The position numbers and the translations under genes were made by a program. Under the pieces are notes generated by a model. The model saw nothing but the letters and a program-made list of their open reading frames with translations, was not told the origin of the DNA and did not search any database. A DNA stretch of 64,000 bases from Flavobacteriales bacterium (lineage in GTDB: Bacteria; Bacteroidota; Bacteroidia; Flavobacteriales_D; Parvicellaceae). Below are positions 8,742 to 17,257 of the stretch, piece by piece. The stretch spans positions 186,001-250,000 of the forward strand of contig JAOASC010000026.1 of the NCBI GenBank assembly GCA_025210295.1, read 5' to 3'. Each line of letters starts with the position of its first letter. Position 1 is the first letter of the stretch.

Positions 8742-9872
8742 GTGAAGAATAAGCCTAAGATCGTTGTTTTTATTGATTGGTATGTTCCAGCTTATAAAGC
8801 AGGGGGACCCATTCGTTCTGTCTACAACTTGGTGGAGACTTTAAAAGAAGTGTTTGATTTTTATGTGATTACTTCTACTATCGATATTGACGGTGAAAAG
8901 TTAAGCCCGATAAAAGAAAATGAATGGGAGTATAAAAAAGGAGTGCATATTTTGTATTTGTCTCCAGAAGCAATAACAAGAAAAAGAATAAAGAAAGAGG
9001 TAAAAAAGATTCAACCTTTTAAAATTTATTTAAATAGTCTTTTTTCAACTAAATTTACACTGTTGCCATTACAACTGTTTAGGGATAAGTATTCAATAGT
9101 GGTTGCTCCTAGAGGGATGTTAGGTAAAGAATCTCTAGCGATTAAAGCTTCCAAAAAAAAGGTTTTTTTAGCACTTGCAAAGGCACTAAATTTATATACT
9201 AAAGTTACTTGGCATGTCAGTTCAGAAATAGAGCGAGGTGAGGTTGAGGCCGTTTTTGGTAAAAAAACAAAGATTAAAATAGCTCGTAATTTAACATTAG
9301 TTACAGATGAGTTTACTTCTATCCCTAAAAAGAAAGGGGTGTTAAAAATGCTTATGGTTGGCAGAGTTGTGCCAATTAAAAATGTTCATTTTTTTCTAAA
9401 AGAATTAAGACAGTTAGCTCAAGAAGCTAAAGTTGAAGTTGTAATTGTAGGACCTCTAGAAGATGAGTTGTATTACGATGAATGTAGACAACTAATAAAA
9501 GGACTTTCTTCCAATGTAAAAGTAGAGTTTAAAGGAGGTTTACCACCTATAAAAGTAGTTGAACTGTATAAGAACTATCACCTTTTAGTGAGCACAAGTT
9601 TAAATGAAAATTACGGACATTCCATTGCAGAAGCATTAACTCATGGAAGACCAATTTTGGTGAGTAATAACACTCCTTGGAAAAAATTAAAAGAGTTAGG
9701 TATAGGAGCTAATTTGCCTCTAGAACAGGGGGGCTTTGCGAAAGAGATACAACGTTTCGTAGAGATGGAGGAAGGGGAGTTTGAGACTATGCAAAAGAAA
9801 GCTAAGGCTTATGCTCTAGAGTACCTAAAAAGCGAAGAAGAAATACAAAAATCTGTTCGTTTATTTTGCTAA
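8742..9872 (+). CDS. GT4-type glycosyltransferase
   Basis: A GT-B fold glycosyltransferase. The N-terminal domain starts KPKIVVFIDWYVPAYKAGGP, with the glycine-rich acceptor loop GGPIRSVYN. The C-terminal GT4 domain begins near KMLMVGRVVPIKNVHFF and contains the donor-binding ENYGHSIAEALTHGRPILVS motif (E-x7-E). No membrane segment is seen. The start is uncertain: the open frame reaches back to a GTG at 8700. I prefer the GTG at 8742, which begins directly at the conserved domain and lies a few bases after TACCTTAG (8730-8737), a TAnnTTTG-like box with a TTG 20 bases before it; the transcript would then be nearly leaderless. The gene stands alone, divergent from ftsK. The sugar is unknown. 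Confidence 0.82.
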   Translation: MKNKPKIVVFIDWYVPAYKAGGPIRSVYNLVETLKEVFDFYVITSTIDIDGEKLSPIKENEWEYKKGVHILYLSPEAITRKRIKKEVKKIQPFKIYLNSLFSTKFTLLPLQLFRDKYSIVVAPRGMLGKESLAIKASKKKVFLALAKALNLYTKVTWHVSSEIERGEVEAVFGKKTKIKIARNLTLVTDEFTSIPKKKGVLKMLMVGRVVPIKNVHFFLKELRQLAQEAKVEVVIVGPLEDELYYDECRQLIKGLSSNVKVEFKGGLPPIKVVELYKNYHLLVSTSLNENYGHSIAEALTHGRPILVSNNTPWKKLKELGIGANLPLEQGGFAKEIQRFVEMEEGEFETMQKKAKAYALEYLKSEEEIQKSVRLFC

Positions 9873-9989
9873 TTAACGTGAGTTCGATATAAGTTACCTT
9901 CACAGAATCCTTATAAATAGTAAGGTTAATTCAAAAAAGACGAAGGTTAAGTCCTTAATTCAAGGAATGTTAATAAAGTTAAGGGGGAC

Positions 9990-10604
9990 TTATTTCTTTT
10001 GTCCAATATAACGAATGACAGCACTTTTCCCATTGTGGAATTTTCCCTCTTTTAAAATCGTGTCAGTTTCTTCAAGAAAAATCGTTTCTAAAGTTGAGAA
10101 ATCTTCTGTAATTGTTTCTTTAGAAAACAGCATGTCAATATTTTTTGGTCCACCAACTTCAGGATTTTGAGTGCTGTAAGCTAAATGCTTTTTACTGAAA
10201 CCTTCTAATATAATGCGGCCATTGGGTTTTAGTAATTTTATAAGTTCAGTGTAAAAACTTTTTTTTAGTGTAGTAGGAAGATGAGCATATATTAAAACTA
10301 TACTATCAAAAGAGCTTTCTGTATAGTTAAGGTCTTGAAGTTGTCCCACTTGATAATCAATGTTGGTATTGTTTTCTTTCGCCAATGCTTGTGCTTTATT
10401 TCTACCCTCAATACTAATGTCAAAGGCATAAACTTGATGGCCTTGAATTGCTGCATATACAGCGTTTCTGCCCTCGCCCTCAGCTGGAAAAAGGATGGTC
10501 TCATTAGTTGGAATTAAATCTAACTGTTGTTTAAAGAATTGATTAGGTTCTTTTCCATAAGCAAATTCTTGCGCTTTATATCTAGTATTCCACATTTCCA
10601 ACAT
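9990..10604 (-). CDS. Class I SAM-dependent methyltransferase (TehB-like)
   Basis: About 204 residues. The start region MWNTRYKAQEFAYGKEPN is typical of small methyltransferases related to TehB and thiopurine methyltransferases. The SAM-binding glycine loop is present in variant form (LFPAEGEGRNAVYAA), followed by an acidic strand end (YAFDIS) and a motif IV region (FDSIVLIYAHLP). LLKPNGRIILEGF marks the post-motif strand. Three in-frame ATGs lie within the first seven codons of the open frame (10613, 10604, 10595); alignment to the family favours one of the latter two. The substrate is unknown. The gene is divergent from the marR operon. Confidence 0.8.
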   Translation of the reverse strand: MLEMWNTRYKAQEFAYGKEPNQFFKQQLDLIPTNETILFPAEGEGRNAVYAAIQGHQVYAFDISIEGRNKAQALAKENNTNIDYQVGQLQDLNYTESSFDSIVLIYAHLPTTLKKSFYTELIKLLKPNGRIILEGFSKKHLAYSTQNPEVGGPKNIDMLFSKETITEDFSTLETIFLEETDTILKEGKFHNGKSAVIRYIGQKK

Positions 10605-10694
10605 AACAATCACTTTTGGAGGTAAAGTTAGTTTTCTTTTGGTTGAAAACGAGTAGGTTAACCCAAAAAAAGTATTAAGAAATGTTAATTATAG

Positions 10695-10736
10695 TATGCG
10701 TGCATAACTTTTTTTTAAAATATTATGCATGCATAA
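10695..10736 (+). promoter_or_regulatory. Twin palindromic operator before the marR/beta-oxidation operon
   Basis: Two matching sites read TATGCGTGCATA (10695-10706) and TTATGCATGCATAA (10723-10736, a perfect palindrome); both are followed by AC. Their centres are 29 bp apart, close to three helical turns. They lie immediately upstream of a -7-like box at 10747, where the -33 region would be. This is what a repressor site for the MarR protein encoded next would look like; autoregulation is inferred. Confidence 0.65.
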
Positions 10737-10746
10737 CATATTTTGT

Positions 10747-10754
10747 TATATTCG
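10747..10754 (+). promoter_or_regulatory. Promoter -7 box of the marR operon
   Basis: TATATTCG differs from the Bacteroidota consensus TAnnTTTG at one position. It lies 27 bases before the preferred marR ATG at 10781. The -33 region overlaps the palindrome at 10723-10736, so an operator-bound protein would block RNA polymerase. Confidence 0.5.
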
Positions 10755-10780
10755 TAACAATCAAAAAAGATAAGTGGGGA

Positions 10781-11236
10781 ATGAAACCTGAAGAAACGAT
10801 AGATTTTCATATCAGATGGGCTTGGTTTAACATATCAAGGATGTACAATATAGAGGCAGCTAAATACGGAGGTTCAATGGCAATTGGTTATACTTTGTTG
10901 AATATAGATACTAAAGAGGGAACACCATCAACGAAGTTGGCGCCTAAGATGGGAATGGAGTCTAGAAGTTTAACTCGAATGATTAAATCGTTAGAAGAGA
11001 AAGGAGTGATTTATAAGAAAGTTGATGAGAATGATCGAAGAATGGTTCGTCTTTTTTTAACAGATTTAGGTCAGGATATGAGAAATCAAGCTATTTCTTC
11101 AGTGTTAAAGTTCAATGAGAAGATTCAAGGAGAAATCCCGAAAGAAGATTTAGAAAAGACATTTGAGGTGTTAGGAAAGCTAAATCAAATAATTGATAGA
11201 AATAATATTTTTAATAATAATGAAATCGATAAATAA
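10781..11236 (+). CDS. MarR-family transcriptional regulator of the beta-oxidation operon
   Basis: 151 residues from ATG 10781. The open frame extends upstream to 10682, but that part crosses the operator and promoter and reads as nonsense hydrophobic sequence, so the later start is preferred. A winged helix-turn-helix is visible: STKLAPKMGMESRSLTRMIKSLEEKG (recognition helix, about residues 50-75), then the wing DENDRRMVRLFLTDLG. Such proteins are dimers that release DNA on binding small ligands. The gene is 30 bp ahead of the fused beta-oxidation enzyme on the same strand. It therefore probably represses fatty-acid degradation and responds to an acyl-CoA; the ligand is inference. Confidence 0.88.
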   Translation: MKPEETIDFHIRWAWFNISRMYNIEAAKYGGSMAIGYTLLNIDTKEGTPSTKLAPKMGMESRSLTRMIKSLEEKGVIYKKVDENDRRMVRLFLTDLGQDMRNQAISSVLKFNEKIQGEIPKEDLEKTFEVLGKLNQIIDRNNIFNNNEIDK

Positions 11237-11266
11237 GTTGTCGATTGTAAACTAAAAGAAAAACAA

Positions 11267-13654
11267 ATGAAACGAAACATCAGGAAAGTTGCAGTATTAG
11301 GCTCAGGTGTAATGGGGTCTGCAATAGCATGTCATTTCGCAAACGTTGGTTGCGAAGTGTTGTTGTTGGATATTGTACCAAAAGAAGCCGAAGATTCTAC
11401 AAACAAAGCAGCTAGAAATAGCATTGTTAATGGAGCTTTGAAAGCAGCGTTAAAGTCTAAGCCTTCTCCAATTTATAGTAAAAGTTTTGCAAAGCGTATT
11501 ACTACAGGTAATATGACTGACGATATGAGCAAAATTAGTGATTGTGATTGGGTAATCGAAGTTGTTGTTGAGCGTTTAGACATTAAGAAAATTGTTTTCG
11601 AGAATGTAGAGAAATATAGAACGCCAGGAACGTTAATTACTTCTAATACTTCAGGAATTCCTATCCATATGATGTTGGAAGGAAGAAGTGAAGATTTCCA
11701 AAAGCACTTTTTAGGAACGCACTTCTTTAACCCTCCTCGTTACTTAAAGTTGTTAGAGATTATCCCTACACCTAAAACCGATCCAGCTGTAGTTGATTTC
11801 TTGATGGATTATGGTTCTAAAATTTTAGGAAAGTCTACAGTATTATGTAAAGATACTCCTGCATTTATTGCAAATAGAGTTGGAGTCTTTGCAATTCAAG
11901 ACTTATTCCATACGGTAACAGAGATGGGATTGACTGTTGGAGAAGTAGATAAATTGACAGGTCCTGTAATGGGAAGACCTAAATCAGCAACATTCCGTAC
12001 TTGTGATGTTGTAGGATTAGATACTTTAGTACACGTTGCTAATGGTGTTAAAGATAATTGTCCTGATGATGAAAGAAAAGCGGTGTTTAATACGCCATCT
12101 TTTGTCGCTACAATGTTAGAAAATAACTGGTTAGGAAGTAAATCTGGGCAAGGTTTCTATAAGAAAGCTAAAGATGAAAATGGGAAGAAAACAATTCTTG
12201 AGTTAAATTTAGAGACTTTAGAATACGGACCAAAATCTAAAGTGAAGTTTGCAACTTTAGATGCAGCTAAACAAGCAGAAGGTTTAAAAGCAAGAACAAA
12301 AATCTTATTCTCAGGAAAAGATAAAGCAGGTGAGTTCTACAGAAAGGTATTTACAGGAGTATTCCAGTATGTTACCAACAGAATTCCAGAAATATCTGAT
12401 GAGACCTACAGAATCGATGATGCTTTAAAAGCTGGATTTGGATGGGAAATGGGACCATTTGAGACTTGGGATGCTATTGGGTTTGAAAAAGTAATCCAAA
12501 CTATGGAAGAAATGGGAATGAAGCCAGCTCAGTTTGTATACGATATGAAAGAGGCAGGAGTAACTTCATTCTACAAAGTAGAAGATGGTATGCGTAAGTA
12601 TTATGATGTTAATGCTAAAGAGTATATCGTAATCCCTGGAACAGAAGAGATTTTAAGTATTGCTAACTTAAAAGAAACGAATACTGTTTGGAGTAATGCT
12701 GATACGTCAATTATTGATTTAGGAGATGGAATCTTAAATGTAGAATTCCACAGTAAGATGAACACCATTGGAGGTGAAGTTTTAGCGGGAATCAATAAAG
12801 CAATTGATATGGCTGAGACAGATGCTAAATACAAAGGGGTGGTTATCTCAAATGAAGGTGAAAACTTCTCAGTAGGAGCAAATGTCGGTCTAATCTTTAT
12901 GATGGCTGTAGAGCAGGAATACGATGAGTTAGACTATGCAATTAGAGCTTTCCAAAATACAATGATGAGAGCGCGTTATTCTAATATTCCAGTTGTTGTT
13001 GCACCACACGGTATGACTTTAGGAGGAGGATGTGAGCTATGTTTACATGCTGATAAAGTTGTAGCTAACGCTGAAACCTACATTGGATTAGTAGAGTTTG
13101 GAGTAGGATTAATCCCTGGTGGAGGAGGAACTAAAGAGTTTGCCTTGAGAACATCAGATGAATTTGGAGAAGGAGATATTAGAACAAACACGTTAAGAAA
13201 TAAATTCTTAACAGTTGGTCAAGCAAAAGTAGCTACTTCTGCTTATGAAGCGTTTGAGTTAGGTTACCTAAGAAAAGGTCAAGATGAGGTTGTTGTTTCT
13301 AGAGCTCATCAATTAGCTTATGCTAAGCAATCATGTTTAATGATGGCTAATAAAGGGTATCAACAACAAGCTCAAAGAACGGATATTAAAGTTTTAGGTA
13401 AAGAAGGGTTAGGTATTGTTTATGTAGGAGCACATTCAATGATGAGTGGAAACTATATGTCTAAGCATGATCAGGTTATTTCTGAAAAGTTAGGGTATGT
13501 TCTTTGTGGAGGTGATTTATCACAACCAACTGAGGTGTCAGAGCAATATCTATTAGATTTAGAAAGAAGAGCTTTCTTAGAGCTTTGTGCTGAGAAAAAG
13601 ACCTTAGAAAGAATCCAAAGCATTTTACAGACTGGAAAAGTATTGAGGAATTAA
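11267..13654 (+). CDS. 3-hydroxyacyl-CoA dehydrogenase / enoyl-CoA hydratase fusion (FadJ/FadB-type)
   Basis: 795 residues. The dehydrogenase comes first: NAD-binding VAVLGSGVMGSAIA (about 8-21), the catalytic histidine region GTHFFNPP (His near 152) and two C-terminal dehydrogenase domains to about 400. The crotonase (hydratase) domain is at the C-terminus, about 485-720, with the oxyanion loop NFSVGANV, the MTLGGGCELC helix (glutamate near 590) and EFGVGLIPGGGG (second glutamate). Hydratase-last is the reverse of E. coli FadB/FadJ but usual in Bacteroidota. It hydrates enoyl-CoA and oxidises the 3-hydroxyacyl-CoA, the two middle steps of beta-oxidation. It is in an operon with marR upstream and thiolase and acyl-CoA dehydrogenase downstream. 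Confidence 0.95.
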   Translation: MKRNIRKVAVLGSGVMGSAIACHFANVGCEVLLLDIVPKEAEDSTNKAARNSIVNGALKAALKSKPSPIYSKSFAKRITTGNMTDDMSKISDCDWVIEVVVERLDIKKIVFENVEKYRTPGTLITSNTSGIPIHMMLEGRSEDFQKHFLGTHFFNPPRYLKLLEIIPTPKTDPAVVDFLMDYGSKILGKSTVLCKDTPAFIANRVGVFAIQDLFHTVTEMGLTVGEVDKLTGPVMGRPKSATFRTCDVVGLDTLVHVANGVKDNCPDDERKAVFNTPSFVATMLENNWLGSKSGQGFYKKAKDENGKKTILELNLETLEYGPKSKVKFATLDAAKQAEGLKARTKILFSGKDKAGEFYRKVFTGVFQYVTNRIPEISDETYRIDDALKAGFGWEMGPFETWDAIGFEKVIQTMEEMGMKPAQFVYDMKEAGVTSFYKVEDGMRKYYDVNAKEYIVIPGTEEILSIANLKETNTVWSNADTSIIDLGDGILNVEFHSKMNTIGGEVLAGINKAIDMAETDAKYKGVVISNEGENFSVGANVGLIFMMAVEQEYDELDYAIRAFQNTMMRARYSNIPVVVAPHGMTLGGGCELCLHADKVVANAETYIGLVEFGVGLIPGGGGTKEFALRTSDEFGEGDIRTNTLRNKFLTVGQAKVATSAYEAFELGYLRKGQDEVVVSRAHQLAYAKQSCLMMANKGYQQQAQRTDIKVLGKEGLGIVYVGAHSMMSGNYMSKHDQVISEKLGYVLCGGDLSQPTEVSEQYLLDLERRAFLELCAEKKTLERIQSILQTGKVLRN

Positions 13655-13710
13655 ATGTTTAATTCGTAGTGCGAAAGTCGTATTGCGCAATAAGTTAAAA
13701 AGAGTTCTGC

Positions 13711-14061
13711 ATGAATAATTATAAAGATCTAAATGTATGGAAAGAAGCGGTAGAGTCTTCTGTAGAAGTATATCAGATTACAAATAATTTTCCTAAAGCA
13801 GAAGTATTTGGTTTGGTTCAACAGATGAGGAGAGCTTCAATTTCAGTTTCTAGCAATATAGCTGAAGGTGCAGGTAGAAATAATAAAGGTGAATTTGTTC
13901 ACTTTTTGGGAATCGCAGCAGCTTCAATGTGTGAGGTAGAGTCACAGTTAATTGTAAGTTCAAAATTAGGTTTTGTTGACCTGAATAAAGTTTCTAAAGA
14001 ATTAGATCGAATAGATAAAATTCAAAAGATGATTTACAAATTAATTCACTCGATGAAATAA
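13711..14061 (+). CDS. Four-helix-bundle protein of the S23 / 23S rRNA intervening-sequence family
   Basis: 116 residues. It starts with the family signature YKDLNVWKEAVE and contains FGLVQQMRRASISVSSNIAEGAGR (residues 28-54), followed by EFVHFLGIAAASMCEVESQL. These small basic pentameric helical bundles were first found encoded in intervening sequences of 23S rRNA genes and are related to the Avd accessory protein of diversity-generating retroelements. No rRNA or reverse transcriptase is nearby. The gene sits between two beta-oxidation genes on the same strand, with spacers of 56 and 55 bases. The 3' spacer holds a direct repeat ACGCAAAACG (14069-14078 and 14084-14093). It looks like an inserted passenger; function unknown. 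Confidence 0.85.
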   Translation: MNNYKDLNVWKEAVESSVEVYQITNNFPKAEVFGLVQQMRRASISVSSNIAEGAGRNNKGEFVHFLGIAAASMCEVESQLIVSSKLGFVDLNKVSKELDRIDKIQKMIYKLIHSMK

Positions 14062-14116
14062 CCAGGAAACGCAAAACGCATTTACGCAAAACGTTTTATA
14101 TAAAAAAATAAAAAAA

Positions 14117-15298
14117 ATGAAAACAGCATATATAGTAGGCGGATACAGAACCGCTGTAGGAAAAGCTCCAAGGGGAGCGTTTAGATTTACAAGAGCTGAT
14201 GATTTAGCAGCTGATGTAATCAAACATTTGATGAAAGATTTTCCTCAATTAGATCATAGTAGAATTGATGATGTAATTGTAGGGAATGCAACACCTGAGG
14301 CCGAGCAAGGTCTGAATATAGGAAGAATGATTTCTTTAATGGGATTGGATAATGAGAAGGTTCCAGGAATGACTGTTAACCGTTATTGTTCTTCTGGATT
14401 ACAAACAATTGCATTAGCTGCTGCTCAAATTGAAGCAGGACAAGCTGATTGTATTATTGCAGGAGGAGTAGAAACGATGTCGCCAATACCTTTTGGAGGA
14501 TGGAGATTAGTGCCTAATGCAGAAGTAGGAAAGAAAGATCCAGAATGGTATTGGGGAATGGGATTGACTGCTGAAGCTGTAGCGAAAGATTATAACATTA
14601 CAAGAGAAATGCAAGATGAATTTGCATATAATTCTCAAATGAAAGCTTTGGCTGCAATAGAAAATGGAACATTTAAAGATGATATTGTTCCGATTACAGT
14701 GAATGAAACTTATCTAGATGAAAATGGTAAGCGCGCAGAAAGAAGTTATGTAGTAGATACAGACGAAGGACCACGTAAAGGAACGACAGTTGAAGCTTTA
14801 GCGAAGTTGAGACCTGTGTTTGCTCAAGGAGGAACAGTTACAGCTGGTAATGCTTCTCAAACTTCTGATGGAGCTGCTTTTGTGATGGTAATGAGTGAAG
14901 AGATGGTAAAAGAGCTAGGAGTAGAGCCAATTGCAAGATTAGTAGATTATAGTGTTGTTGGTTTGGAGCCTCGTATTATGGGGATGGGGCCTGCATTAGC
15001 TATTCCAAAATCATTGAAAAAGGCAGGGTTGTCATTAAATGATTTAGAGCAAATAGAGTTAAACGAAGCATTTGCATCACAATCTGTTGCTGTATTGAAA
15101 GAATTAGACATTAATCCTGACGTTGTAAACGTGAATGGAGGAGCGATTGCTTTAGGTCATCCACTTGGATGTACAGGAGCGAAATTATCGGTTCAGTTAT
15201 TCAATGAAATGAGAAGAAGAGAGCAAAAATATGGAGCTGTAACCATGTGTGTGGGAACAGGTCAAGGAGCTTGTGGAATCTTTGAGTTCTTAAAATAA
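14117..15298 (+). CDS. fadA: Acetyl-CoA acyltransferase (3-ketoacyl-CoA thiolase)
   Basis: 393 residues, the standard thiolase length. The catalytic residues are where expected: nucleophilic Cys91 in NRYCSSGLQT, His348 in GHPLGCTGAK and Cys378 in CVGTGQGACG. The enzyme splits 3-ketoacyl-CoA with CoA, the last step of beta-oxidation, or runs in reverse as a biosynthetic acetoacetyl-CoA thiolase. Its place between the fused dehydrogenase/hydratase and the acyl-CoA dehydrogenase supports the degradative role. Start at ATG 14117, preceded by an A-rich stretch with no clear Shine-Dalgarno. Confidence 0.95.
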   Translation: MKTAYIVGGYRTAVGKAPRGAFRFTRADDLAADVIKHLMKDFPQLDHSRIDDVIVGNATPEAEQGLNIGRMISLMGLDNEKVPGMTVNRYCSSGLQTIALAAAQIEAGQADCIIAGGVETMSPIPFGGWRLVPNAEVGKKDPEWYWGMGLTAEAVAKDYNITREMQDEFAYNSQMKALAAIENGTFKDDIVPITVNETYLDENGKRAERSYVVDTDEGPRKGTTVEALAKLRPVFAQGGTVTAGNASQTSDGAAFVMVMSEEMVKELGVEPIARLVDYSVVGLEPRIMGMGPALAIPKSLKKAGLSLNDLEQIELNEAFASQSVAVLKELDINPDVVNVNGGAIALGHPLGCTGAKLSVQLFNEMRRREQKYGAVTMCVGTGQGACGIFEFLK

Positions 15299-15305
15299 AA
15301 AGCAA

Positions 15306-15376
15306 TGAACTGTAGTGGAAGCTGCAGTTCTATTAATTAAAGTATATATTCAATAACATCGTACTTATCTAAGTAC
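15306..15376 (+). promoter_or_regulatory. Two inverted repeats between thiolase and acyl-CoA dehydrogenase
   Basis: GAACTGTAG (15306-15314) pairs with CTGCAGTTC (15321-15329; one G-U) around a six-base loop, directly after the thiolase stop. A second palindrome, GTACTTATCTAAGTAC (15361-15376), lies 18 bases before the acyl-CoA dehydrogenase ATG. Neither has a strong T-run, so they look like an mRNA-stabilising or attenuating hairpin and a possible protein site. Function is not established. Confidence 0.4.
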
Positions 15377-15394
15377 ACAATACATAAATAAAAA

Positions 15395-17176
15395 ATGAGT
15401 GAAGCTATAAAAGGTGGAGAGTTTTTAGTGAAAGATGTTGAAGCTAAAGATATTTTTACACCAGAAGAATGGTCAGAAGAGCAACAAATGATTGCTCAAA
15501 TGTGTAAAGATTTTATCAATAATGAAGTGAAACAACACTTCGATGAAATCGATAGTCAGTCCAACCCAACATTAGTTCCTTCTTTAATGGAAAAAGCAGG
15601 AGAATTAGGGTTGTTAGGATTGTCAGTTCCTGAAGATTTAGGAGGAATGGGAGTAGATTTTAAAACATCTATGTTAGCTACAGAAGCATTAGGTAGCGGA
15701 CACTCTTTCTCTGTAGCTTATGCTGCACATACAGGAATTGGTACTTTACCATTGTTGTATTATGGAAATGCAGAGCAAAAAGCGAAATATATTCCTAAGT
15801 TAGCTTCTGGGGAGTGGAAAGCAGCTTATTGCTTAACAGAGCCAAGCGCAGGATCTGATGCTAATTCAGGTAAAACGAAAGCTGAATTAACAGAAGATGG
15901 TAAGCATTATATCGTAAATGGGCAAAAAATGTGGATTACAAACGGTGGATTTGCTAATTTATTTACTGTTTTTGCTAAAATTGGAGATGATGAAAAGTTA
16001 ACAGCATTCTTAATTGAGGCTGATTCAGAAGGGATTTCTTTAAATCCAGAAGAAAAGAAAATGGGGATTAAAGGATCTTCTACACGTCAGGTGTTCTTTA
16101 ATAATGTAAAGGTTCCTGTAGAGAACATGCTTTCTGAAAGAGAGAATGGATTTAAAATAGCTGTAAATATTTTAAATATCGGTAGAATTAAATTAGCAGG
16201 AGCTTGTATTGGAGGGTCTAAAGTTGCTATTTCTGATTCTGTAAAATATGCGAATGAAAGAGAGCAGTTTACACGTCCTATCTCTAAATATGGAGCAATT
16301 CGTCACAAATTAGCACAGCAAGCTACATTAATCTGGACTGCTGAAGCTGCAACTTATAGAGCTTCTCAGAATATTGATGATGCTATCCAAGCGTTAATTG
16401 ATGGAGGGATGGATAAAGAAAAAGCGACTTTAAAAGGAATTGAAGAGTTTGCTCCTGAATGTGCAATCCTTAAAGTCATCGGTTCTGAAGCTTTAGATTA
16501 TGTTGTTGACGAAGGTGTTCAAATCCACGGTGGTATGGGATACTCTGCTGAAACAGGAATTGAAAGAGCATACAGAGACTCTAGAATTAACCGTATTTTC
16601 GAAGGAACAAACGAAATTAACCGTTTGTTAACTGTTACGATGATTCTGAAGAAAGCAATGAAAGGTCAAATTGATTTGATGGGACCTGCTATGGCTATTG
16701 GAAAAGAATTGATGGGAATTCCTGATTTCGGTGCTCCAGATACAGCATTGTTTGCTGCTGAGAGAAAGTATATTGCTAACTTTAAGAAAGCATTATTGAT
16801 GGTTGCTGGAAGTGCAGCTCAGAAAGTAGGAGAGAAATTAGCTAAAGAGCAAGAGATTGTAATGAATTGTGCGGATATAATTAATTATATCTATGTTGCA
16901 GAATCTTCATTGTTAAGAGCTGAAAAAGTTGTTGCTTTAAAAGGTGAAGCTGCTGCTCAAAATGAGTTGGATATGATGCGTATTTATTTATATGATGCAG
17001 CTGATTTAATCAATAAAGCAGGAAAAGATGCGTTATTCTCATTCGCTGAAGGAGATGAGCTAAAAATGATGATGATGGGATTAAAACGTTTTACTAAGCA
17101 TGAGCCGTTTAACGTTAAAGAAGCACGTCAAAGAGTTGCTTTATCATTAATCGAAAAGAATGAGTACTGCTTCTAA
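15395..17176 (+). CDS. Acyl-CoA dehydrogenase (long form)
   Basis: 593 residues. An FAD acyl-CoA dehydrogenase core occupies about 30-420: CLTEPSAGSDANSGKTKAE (flavin/substrate contact), MWITNGGFA, QIHGGMGYSAETGIERAYRD, and the catalytic glutamate in FEGTNEINRLL (Glu403). A C-terminal helical extension of about 170 residues (to FNVKEARQRVALSLIEKN) makes it larger than the usual 380-residue enzymes, similar to VLCAD-like long forms common in Bacteroidota. It introduces the first double bond of beta-oxidation and passes electrons to ETF. It is the last gene of the operon, closed by a strong terminator at 17201. Confidence 0.94.
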   Translation: MSEAIKGGEFLVKDVEAKDIFTPEEWSEEQQMIAQMCKDFINNEVKQHFDEIDSQSNPTLVPSLMEKAGELGLLGLSVPEDLGGMGVDFKTSMLATEALGSGHSFSVAYAAHTGIGTLPLLYYGNAEQKAKYIPKLASGEWKAAYCLTEPSAGSDANSGKTKAELTEDGKHYIVNGQKMWITNGGFANLFTVFAKIGDDEKLTAFLIEADSEGISLNPEEKKMGIKGSSTRQVFFNNVKVPVENMLSERENGFKIAVNILNIGRIKLAGACIGGSKVAISDSVKYANEREQFTRPISKYGAIRHKLAQQATLIWTAEAATYRASQNIDDAIQALIDGGMDKEKATLKGIEEFAPECAILKVIGSEALDYVVDEGVQIHGGMGYSAETGIERAYRDSRINRIFEGTNEINRLLTVTMILKKAMKGQIDLMGPAMAIGKELMGIPDFGAPDTALFAAERKYIANFKKALLMVAGSAAQKVGEKLAKEQEIVMNCADIINYIYVAESSLLRAEKVVALKGEAAAQNELDMMRIYLYDAADLINKAGKDALFSFAEGDELKMMMMGLKRFTKHEPFNVKEARQRVALSLIEKNEYCF

Positions 17177-17200
17177 GTAGCTACTTAAAATAAATAGTAA

Positions 17201-17239
17201 AAGCCTGTTGTATATATTGCAACAGGCTTTTATTTTTTT
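17201..17239 (+). terminator. Terminator of the beta-oxidation operon
   Basis: AAGCCTGTTG (17201-17210) pairs perfectly with CAACAGGCTT (17220-17229) around a nine-base loop, followed by a T-rich tail. It sits 25 bases after the acyl-CoA dehydrogenase stop. Confidence 0.93.
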
Positions 17240-17257
17240 GTAGTTTTAAAGGGAAGT

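Noticed and set aside
13711..14061. Diversity-generating retroelement accessory gene (Avd)
   Set aside because: The fold family matches, but there is no reverse transcriptase, template repeat or variable gene nearby.
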